64,000 nucleotides of DNA from an uncultured Clostridia bacterium. Its GTDB lineage: Bacteria; Bacillota; Clostridia; Christensenellales; Aristaeellaceae. The stretch is taken from NCBI GenBank assembly GCA_934662505.1, contig CAKUKE010000012.1, positions 1 to 64,000 of the forward strand. The letters are read 5' to 3'. Below, in pieces: positions 58,420 through 64,000 of this stretch (position 1 is the stretch's first letter; the number at the start of each line of letters is the position of its first letter). The notes below the pieces were generated by a model that saw only the letters and a list, made by a program, of their open reading frames with translations, did no database searches and had not been told where the DNA came from. Made by a program: the position numbers and the translations under genes.

Positions 58420-58448
58420 ATTGTACCTTTTTTTTTGCAATATGGCAA
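58420..58448 (-). promoter_or_regulatory. frr operon promoter
   Basis: On the minus strand TTGCCA (58443-58448) and TACAAT (58420-58425) are 17 nt apart, directly after the stop of the CDF gene. An A-tract lies in the spacer. Confidence 0.65.
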
Positions 58449-58449
58449 G

Positions 58450-59694
58450 TTATTTCTGTTTCATGTCCGCTTCTTCTTCCAGCCGCTTGCTCCGTGCGGC
58501 TTCGCGGCTCATTTCTTCGTCCACGGCGTAGGTGAAATAGTCACGGTCAAAATGCACCGCGCAGTGATACCGTTCATCCAGCGTCCGGGCATAGGCGCAT
58601 ATCCCGTCGCGCAGCGCGCTCTCTTCATGCTCACAGGAGGGAAGCACCACGTCGAACACCAGATTGATGCAGTTTTCCCCCGGCACACGCCGAAAATCAT
58701 GAAGCTTCAGCGGCGGCGTGAGGGATGAAAGATACTTTTGTATGCTCGCCTGCACCCGGTTGGTTTCCGCATCCCCCGTCATGACAGGATCCATGTGGAT
58801 GCAGATGGGCACGCCGAACTTTTCACTGATCTCCCGCTCCGCCCTGTCCACGACCTCGTGGACGGCAATAAAATCGGCGTCGGCGTCCACCTCCGCATGG
58901 ACCGACGCCATGCAGCGCCCGGGGCCGTAATCATGCAGCACAAAGTCGTGCGCGCCCAGAATCTGCGGATAGGACAGGAGCATATCCAGAATCTGTGTGC
59001 CTTTTTCCTTGTCCGGCGCCCCGCCCAGCAGCTTTGTGACCGTATCCTTCAGCACGCTCCATGCCGCCCGCAGCACCAGCAGCGCCACGGCAACGCCCAC
59101 GTAACCGTCCACCGGCCAGCCGAAGGCCAGCGTCACCATCATGGACAGAACAACCGCGCCCGTCGCCATCACATCGCTCAGACTGTCCTGTCCGGCTGCG
59201 GTCATGGCGGGATTGTTCGTGGTCTTACCAATGTAATTGTAAAAGCGCCACATCCACAGCTTGACCAGAATGCCCGCGGTCATCAGCGCAATGGACACCG
59301 GAGAAAAACGGATTGCTTCAGCGTGCAGGATATTCTCAACACCCGTCTTCATCAGTTCGATACCGAACACAGCAATCAGGACGCCCACCGCCAGCGCACC
59401 AATATATTCGATCCGCCCGTGTCCGAAGGGATGCTCCCGATCCGTCGGTTTCTGCGCCATGCGTACGGAGGCCAGCGCCACCACGCTTCCGCCTGCGTCG
59501 GACAGGTTGTTCACGCCGTCCGCCATGACCGCCACAGAGCCGGTAGTCAGCCCAACCAGCATTTTCATGACGGCCAGCAGCAGATTGAGCGTTATACCGA
59601 CCAGCGCGCCCAGCGTACCGTACGCCGCCCGGACGGACTGATCCTGCGTATTCTGCGCATTGCGCACAAACCGACGCACCAGCCACTTCATCAT
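58450..59694 (-). CDS. Cation diffusion facilitator (CDF) family exporter, Mn-type metal site
   Basis: A 414-aa membrane protein with six helices and a long cytoplasmic C-terminal domain. The metal sites are ADGVNNLSDA in TM2 (NxxxD) and AGQDSLSDV in TM5 (DxxxD), unlike the HxxxD/DxxxD sites of zinc CDFs, so manganese (or iron) export is more likely; this is inference from the family. HPFGHGRIEYIGAL is the conserved loop after TM2. The C-terminal part (residues 220-414) is longer than usual and has ACT-like features (CMASVHAEVDADADF). It ends right where the frr promoter begins. Confidence 0.9.
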   Translation of the reverse strand: MMKWLVRRFVRNAQNTQDQSVRAAYGTLGALVGITLNLLLAVMKMLVGLTTGSVAVMADGVNNLSDAGGSVVALASVRMAQKPTDREHPFGHGRIEYIGALAVGVLIAVFGIELMKTGVENILHAEAIRFSPVSIALMTAGILVKLWMWRFYNYIGKTTNNPAMTAAGQDSLSDVMATGAVVLSMMVTLAFGWPVDGYVGVAVALLVLRAAWSVLKDTVTKLLGGAPDKEKGTQILDMLLSYPQILGAHDFVLHDYGPGRCMASVHAEVDADADFIAVHEVVDRAEREISEKFGVPICIHMDPVMTGDAETNRVQASIQKYLSSLTPPLKLHDFRRVPGENCINLVFDVVLPSCEHEESALRDGICAYARTLDERYHCAVHFDRDYFTYAVDEEMSREAARSKRLEEEADMKQK

Positions 59695-59900
59695 CCCCGC
59701 TCCCCCATTTCAGTTCATTCTTATAAAAAAAGACGCCGAGCGCCCGCCCGGGTTTTATCCTTTGTCTGTCGCATTCATATTTATGCCGCGCTGCTTTTAA
59801 CGTGCCGCGTACGCCGCACCGTGCATCACAGCCTGTTCATCATAGGTGATTTTTCCCAAAAAGTCAAGAGGATCCGCAGGCGTATAAACAGGCGTATGAA

Positions 59901-59936
59901 AAAGAGCGGGCAGCTTCCGCCGTCCGCTCCGTTTTT
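59901..59936 (-). terminator. Hairpin after the SH3b gene
   Basis: On the minus strand GAGCGG (59924-59929) pairs with CCGCTC (59904-59909), followed by TTTTTCA. It is a moderate intrinsic terminator for the SH3b gene. Confidence 0.6.
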
Positions 59937-59952
59937 GCCGAAGATATGCAGG

Positions 59953-60666
59953 TTACTTTTTCAGGAAATAGGTGCTCACATAGCCCTGCTGACCGTCCAC
60001 CTGCACCTTGCTCCAGTTTTCGCCCGTTTCCAGCACGGTCACCTTGGTGCCAACCGCAAGGGTCTTGAGCACCTTGGTCTTCATGCCGGGATACTGACGG
60101 AAGTTGACCACCTTGCCGCCGTTGATGTTGATCAGCGTCGCAGTATAGGGCTTATCCACCGGCTTGGTATAGCTGGGCAGCTTTCCGGCCGAGAGGAAGC
60201 GGGCCGCCATATACCCTCTGGTACCGTTCACGTCCACATAAGCCCATCCGTTGCCCTTGTGCAGAACGTTGACCTTCGTGCCGATGGGATAGGACGTGAT
60301 GATGTCCGAACCGGTGGAGGGCGCCTTGCGCAGGTTCAGGCCGATGCCCGTGTTGGTGCGCACGTAATAAGTGTTCTCCGCCGCAGCGCTGCTCAGGTAT
60401 TTGGTCATCATGTAGCCGTCCTTGCCGTCCACCTTGACCTTGCTCCAGGTATCGCCCTTTTCCACCACCTCGATCCAGGTGCCCGTCGGATACTGCCCCA
60501 GCACCTTGGCGTCCAGCGACGCGGTCTGACGCAGGTTCAGCCGTCCGCCCCGGACGGTAGCGTAGTCGCTGGCCAGACCCATCAGAGGGCTCAGCACCAG
60601 CGACGCGCTCAGCGCGCACACAGCGACACGGCGCGCTGTTTTTTTCATGGTTTCCTTGCTGTTCAT
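59953..60666 (-). CDS. Secreted triple SH3b-domain protein
   Basis: A 237-aa protein with a signal peptide (1-33, ending MGLAS) and three bacterial SH3 domains: residues 36-94 (GGRLNLRQTASLDAKVLGQYPTGT), 99-160 (GIGLNLRKAPSTGSDIITSYPIGT) and 175-237 (GGKVVNFRQYPGMKTKVLKTLAVGT). There is no catalytic domain, so it probably binds cell-wall peptides and works as an adaptor or structural wall protein. Start at ATG 60666 follows AGGAGGAG. The 300 bases upstream contain only promoter-like AT-rich DNA. Confidence 0.88.
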   Translation of the reverse strand: MNSKETMKKTARRVAVCALSASLVLSPLMGLASDYATVRGGRLNLRQTASLDAKVLGQYPTGTWIEVVEKGDTWSKVKVDGKDGYMMTKYLSSAAAENTYYVRTNTGIGLNLRKAPSTGSDIITSYPIGTKVNVLHKGNGWAYVDVNGTRGYMAARFLSAGKLPSYTKPVDKPYTATLININGGKVVNFRQYPGMKTKVLKTLAVGTKVTVLETGENWSKVQVDGQQGYVSTYFLKK

Positions 60667-60912
60667 GTGGTTTCTCCTCCTTTGTTTGTCGCGAACTCAT
60701 GGTTCGTTCGCCAATAAATACGTTATATGCCGGTGTTTCATTCCGCATGAAAAGCATGTAAAATAACACTATATGGTTATATTTCGCTGATTTTTACACA
60801 TTTTTCCATCCTTCAAAAACGCTTGTCGTAAGCATTTTTTGTTCAATACAGCATTTCTGCAAAATATGTCAGAAATTCTCTGCCAACTCTTTCCAAATCC
60901 ATTCAAATAAGA

Positions 60913-60918
60913 TATAAT
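60913..60918 (+). promoter_or_regulatory. -10 element of the UMF1 transporter promoter
   Basis: TATAAT at 60913-60918 is preceded at 18 nt by a weak -35 (CTTTCC), 48 nt before the gene. The 246 bases from 60667 contain no gene; a short hairpin GCTT-GTCG-TAAGC occurs near 60823. Confidence 0.45.
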
Positions 60919-60965
60919 GGTTTTGCATACATCAGGATAAATCTGCATCGGGAGGCGTCAGGCAC

Positions 60966-62504
60966 ATGGGTAAGGAAAAAAGGTTCACACCAAAGGAATG
61001 GAGTTGGATCATGTACGACTGGGCCAATTCCGTGTACGCCACCAATATCATGGCGGCTATCTTTCCCACCATTTTTGTCTCCGTGGCGGGAGCCGCCGGC
61101 GATATGTGGTGGGGCTACGCCACGTCCGTTGCCACGTTCCTTGTCGCCATTCTGGCGCCGCTGCTGGGCGCCGTGGCCGACTTTAAAGGCATGAAGAAAA
61201 AGCTGTTTACCGTCTTTCTTCTGCTGGGCGTGGTCTTCACCGGACTGATCGCCGCTACCGACAACTGGAAGATCATGCTGGTCTGCTACGTGCTCTCCCG
61301 CATCGGATTCTCTGGCAGCAACCTGTTTTATGACAGTTTCCTGACCGATGTGACCACGGACGAACGGATGGATCGGGTTTCCTCCTGGGGCTACGCCATG
61401 GGTTACATTGGCGGCAGCACCATCCCCTTCGTGCTTTCCATTGCCATGCTGCTGCTTCTGGGCTATTCCAACCCTGTTGCGCAAAAGTTCGCCATCCTCA
61501 TTTCCAGCGTGTGGTGGCTCGTCTTTTCCATTCCTTTCCTGAAAAACGTCGATCAGGTGCACTACATTGAGCGCACGGAGGAAAACTCCCTGCGTCAGAC
61601 CTTCCGCAACATCGGCCGCACCGCCCACGACATTTTCTGCCGCAAGGGGCTGTTCGTGTTTGTGCTGGCGTACTTTTTCTACATCGATGGCGTGGGCACG
61701 GTCATCAGCATCTCCACCGCCTACGGCACCGTGCTGGGACTGGGTACGGTCGGCATGATTCTGGCGCTTCTGGTCACCCAGATCGTTGCCGTACCCTGCT
61801 CCATCTGGTTTTCCAAGCTGGCGCAGAAAATCACCGCCCGCAAGGCGCTGATGGCCGCCATCGTCGTCTATACATTCATCTGTCTCGTCGGCTTTTTCAT
61901 GGGCTTTTCTCTGGAGCCCAAGCAGGACGCCTATGACGCCGCGCTGGCGGAGCGCTTCACTGCCGCGGCGGACGCGCTGACCCCTGCGGACGATGCCGAC
62001 GCCTACGCAAAGCTTGTATCAGGTTATCAGGAGGCTTTCCTCAAGGATGACGCCGCTGCGGCCATGGCGCAGGTGACCCTCCCCGAGAATGCAGGAGACG
62101 AGCTGCGCGCCGCCGGGGAGCGCCTTTCGGAAATTGCGGCGCAGTTCGCCGCGGAGGAAGCGGAGGCCATTGGCGCCTATAAGGACGCCCGTTCCTTCTC
62201 CACCGTACTTTTCTGGGCCATGGCGTTTCTGGTGGGCACCGTTCAGGGCGGCATTCAGGCCGTGTCCCGCTCCTATTTCGGCAAGCTGGTTCCCAAGCAC
62301 CGTTCCAATGAATTCTTCGGCTTTTTCGACATCTTCGGCAAGTTCGCCTCGGTCATCGGTCCCCTGCTTTACTCCCTGATGACCGGCCTGACCGGTCACT
62401 CGTCCTGGGGCGTGCTGGGGCTGTCGATGCTGTTCCTTTCCGGCCTTGTGGTCATGATCGTGGGGAAAAAGCATTTGGTCGCGCTGGAAAACGGCGAGGG
62501 ATAA
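60966..62504 (+). CDS. UMF1-family (MFS) membrane transporter with large central insertion
   Basis: A 512-aa protein with the UMF1 signature WSWIMYDWANSVYATNI, then about 12 helices of the major facilitator fold (NLFYDSFLTDVTTDERMDRVSSWGYAMGYIGG is also typical). Between helices 8 and 9, residues about 318-410 form a hydrophilic, Ala/Glu/Asp-rich helical insertion (KQDAYDAALAERFTAAADALTPADDAD... AAEEAEAIGAYK) not found in most UMF1 proteins of about 420 aa. The substrate is unknown; Atg22-like relatives export amino acids. The SD is GGGAGG and a strong terminator follows. Confidence 0.88.
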   Translation: MGKEKRFTPKEWSWIMYDWANSVYATNIMAAIFPTIFVSVAGAAGDMWWGYATSVATFLVAILAPLLGAVADFKGMKKKLFTVFLLLGVVFTGLIAATDNWKIMLVCYVLSRIGFSGSNLFYDSFLTDVTTDERMDRVSSWGYAMGYIGGSTIPFVLSIAMLLLLGYSNPVAQKFAILISSVWWLVFSIPFLKNVDQVHYIERTEENSLRQTFRNIGRTAHDIFCRKGLFVFVLAYFFYIDGVGTVISISTAYGTVLGLGTVGMILALLVTQIVAVPCSIWFSKLAQKITARKALMAAIVVYTFICLVGFFMGFSLEPKQDAYDAALAERFTAAADALTPADDADAYAKLVSGYQEAFLKDDAAAAMAQVTLPENAGDELRAAGERLSEIAAQFAAEEAEAIGAYKDARSFSTVLFWAMAFLVGTVQGGIQAVSRSYFGKLVPKHRSNEFFGFFDIFGKFASVIGPLLYSLMTGLTGHSSWGVLGLSMLFLSGLVVMIVGKKHLVALENGEG

Positions 62505-62555
62505 CCGCCGGGCTTCACGCAGAAACTGCCCATTCCGCCGGTTTTCAACAGGCGC

Positions 62556-62589
62556 AAAAGGATACGGTTTGACGACCGTATCCTTTTTT
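62556..62589 (+). terminator. Terminator after the UMF1 transporter
   Basis: AAAAGGATACGGT (62556-62568) pairs with ACCGTATCCTTTT (62575-62587), with a 6-nt loop and TT after it. It separates the gene from the spoIIA operon, which converges. Confidence 0.85.
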
Positions 62590-62712
62590 GAACCGTTTTC
62601 CGCGCGGCTGCCCGTGCTCTTCTCCATCCGTCAAACGCTCCGGGCATCGGGCGCCGCTATTGTCCGCAGCTGAATGGGCACATTTCAGCCTTTGAGCACA
62701 CCGGCGGCGGAG

Positions 62713-63357
62713 TCAGTCCTCCCATGCGGCGCGCATCTGCAAAAGCACCGCGCTTTCCCGTCTGGAAACGCTGGGCTGGGACATATGCAGCGCCTCCGCC
62801 GTCTCCCGCTGACTTTTTCCCTGACGGAAACGCAGATCCATCAGCCGGCGGTCCATGGGCGGAAGCCTGTCCAGCATGTCCCGCAGATAAAGCGCATCCA
62901 TCGCCCGTCCGGCTGAAGGATCCGCCACGCATGCCGCCGCCTCCGGGTCGTACACACAGGGACGGGCCGCTTCCAGCAGCAGCGCCACCTCCGCCCGGTC
63001 GATGCCCGCCTCCTCGGCCAGTTCGCCTACCGTCGCCTCCCGCATATGCTGCTGGAGAAACGCCGCCTGCGCCTGCCGCAGCTGCCGCAGCTTTTTCCGG
63101 CTGCGCCAGGTGCCGCTGCGATTCATGGCACAGCGCATTTCGCCCAGAATGACCGGCACGGCATAGGTGGAAAACGCGGCGCCCCGCGCGGCATCAAACC
63201 GCCTGATCGCCTGCAACAGCCCCAGACATCCGGCCTGAAACACATCTTCCTCGCCGCCAAGACGCCTGCACAGCGTGTGCACCAGCGGCATGTGACGGCG
63301 CACCAGCGCCGCCAGCGCATCCGCATCCCCCTTCTGTGCTTTTTCCAGCAGGCACAC
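62713..63357 (-). CDS. sigF: RNA polymerase sporulation sigma factor F
   Basis: A 214-aa sigma-70 family member: region 2 (DVFQAGCLGLLQAIRRFDAARGAAFSTYAVPVILGEMR), region 3 (TVGELAEEAGID) and region 4 (LDRLPPMDRRLMDLRFRQGKSQRETAEALHMSQPSVSRRE). The promoter-contact regions fit SigF/SigG; the operon spoIIAA-spoIIAB identifies SigF (SpoIIAC), the first forespore sigma factor. The start is probably GTG 63357, 4 nt after the spoIIAB stop, without its own SD, so it is coupled. Confidence 0.93.
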   Translation of the reverse strand: MCLLEKAQKGDADALAALVRRHMPLVHTLCRRLGGEEDVFQAGCLGLLQAIRRFDAARGAAFSTYAVPVILGEMRCAMNRSGTWRSRKKLRQLRQAQAAFLQQHMREATVGELAEEAGIDRAEVALLLEAARPCVYDPEAAACVADPSAGRAMDALYLRDMLDRLPPMDRRLMDLRFRQGKSQRETAEALHMSQPSVSRRESAVLLQMRAAWED

Positions 63358-63361
63358 GGCT

Positions 63362-63793
63362 TTACGTGCCGGTCACACGCTTGCGCATGCGCACGGTCGT
63401 CCCTCTGCCCACCTCCGACTGAACGGTCACGTGATCCATAAACGTCTGCATGACCGCGAAGCCCATGCCCGACCTCTCCTTTTCCGGCTGGGTCGTAAAG
63501 AACGGCTGCATCGCCTGCTCCACGTTGTCAATGCCGCAGCCCTGATCGGATACGGAAACGGTCAGCATGCCTTCTTCATCCAGCTCCGCTTCCACCTGAA
63601 CACTGCCGATCGTGCAGGGATACCCGTGCACAATGGCATTTGTCACCGCTTCGCTGACCGCCGTTTTGATGTCGGCCAGCACGTCCAGGGTCGGATTGAG
63701 CTGCACTGCAAAAGCGCTGACGGCCACTCTGGCAAAACTTTCGTTTTCCGGAAGGCTCAGAAACTCCAGCTTCATACGATTGATCGTCCTCAT
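63362..63793 (-). CDS. spoIIAB: Anti-sigma F factor and SpoIIAA kinase
   Basis: A 143-aa GHKL ATPase that holds sigma F and phosphorylates SpoIIAA. The N box is in DIKTAVSEAVTNAIVHGY, the G1 box is SDQGCGI and the G2 region is ERSGMGFAVMQTFMD. Start ATG 63793 was chosen because GGAGGG lies 7 nt before it, rather than the ATG at 63814 that overlaps the spoIIAA stop. Length (about 145 aa) matches the family. Confidence 0.94.
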   Translation of the reverse strand: MRTINRMKLEFLSLPENESFARVAVSAFAVQLNPTLDVLADIKTAVSEAVTNAIVHGYPCTIGSVQVEAELDEEGMLTVSVSDQGCGIDNVEQAMQPFFTTQPEKERSGMGFAVMQTFMDHVTVQSEVGRGTTVRMRKRVTGT

Positions 63794-63810
63794 ACGTTTT
63801 CCCTCCGCCT

Positions 63811-64000
63811 TCATTCCTTGATGTTTTCAATAATCTGCCCCATGCCGGACAGATTGAAAATACGGGTCACATGGCTGTTCATACGGCGCACAGCCACAGA
63901 ACCGCCCCGGGCAGCCAGTTGACGGTACCGTCCCAGCACCACCCCGATGCCGGACGAATCCATAAAGGTCATGTCCTGCATGTCCATCACCAGCCGGCGC
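63811..64000 (-). CDS. spoIIAA: Anti-sigma F factor antagonist, C-terminal part (runs off the window)
   Basis: The last 62 residues of a STAS-domain protein are visible, including MDMQDMTFMDSSGIGVVLGR, where the second Ser of DSSGIG is the site phosphorylated by SpoIIAB, and the C-terminal helix NLSGMGQIIENIK. Unphosphorylated SpoIIAA releases sigma F in the forespore. The N-terminus lies outside the window. Confidence 0.94.
   Translation of the reverse strand, partial: RRLVMDMQDMTFMDSSGIGVVLGRYRQLAARGGSVAVRRMNSHVTRIFNLSGMGQIIENIKE

Overview
The window is chromosomal DNA from an endospore-forming, GC-rich member of the Firmicutes, most likely class Clostridia (a Christensenellales- or Oscillospirales-like lineage would fit; this placement is inference). 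The signs are a spoIIAA-spoIIAB-sigF operon at the right edge, gerW (ytfJ) with ytfI and a DacF-type carboxypeptidase, a type III glutamine synthetase, PolC-type DNA polymerase III, CoaX-type pantothenate kinase, NfnAB, and strong SD sequences with sigma-A-type promoters. Most of it is ordinary core chromosome.

Layout. 1-1.5 kb: one end of an integrative element (integrase, excisionase-like protein, divergent XRE repressor, terminator and a 9-bp direct repeat) abutting the 3' end of guaA. 1.5-9.6 kb: guaA, a divergent GH3 glycosidase, glnN behind a leader terminator, and a membrane-flavodoxin fusion with an ABC-2 exporter. 9.6-14.1 kb (minus): isomerase, methyltransferase, rluB, dacF, gerW, ytfI. 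14.1-15.8 kb (plus): padR, a 50-aa protein and a HAAS/DUF4097 protein. 15.9-24 kb: a parvulin-like foldase, tadA, nitroreductase, a secreted ComEC-like MBL protein, a cysteine-rich protein and a 1154-aa secreted protein with about ten SdrD-B-like repeats. 24-32 kb: an ADP-ribosylglycohydrolase, tRNA-Arg(CCG), sfsA, a cation/proton antiporter with a divergent LysR regulator, a CtpA protease and a CdaR-type regulator. 32.4-37.4 kb (minus operon): panT-like ECF S component, coaX, capA, nfnA, nfnB.

37.5-58.4 kb is a nearly gapless run of minus-strand genes: frr, a 78-aa protein, uppS, cdsA, dxr, rseP, ispG, polC, then (after a 384-bp gap holding a promoter and a structured leader) rimP, nusA, rnpM, ylxQ, infB, rbfA, nrnA, truB, and finally a HAD phosphatase, an ABC permease/ATPase pair and a hydroxyisobutyrate-dehydrogenase-like enzyme joined by 4- to 11-nt overlaps. 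It joins ribosome recycling, isoprenoid and phospholipid synthesis, replication, transcription termination and translation initiation. 58.4-62.5 kb: a CDF cation exporter, a secreted triple-SH3b protein and a UMF1-type MFS transporter. 62.7-64 kb: sigF, spoIIAB and the 3' end of spoIIAA.

No complete and convincing new defence or mobile system is visible. The best leads are the compact int-xis-XRE module at guaA, a dacF whose membrane anchor lies in the +1 frame after its stop codon, the padR/small-protein/HAAS-DUF4097 cassette, the cysteine-rich protein beside the repeat-rich secreted protein, the structured leaders of rimP, panT and glnN, and the 78-aa protein coupled to frr and uppS.
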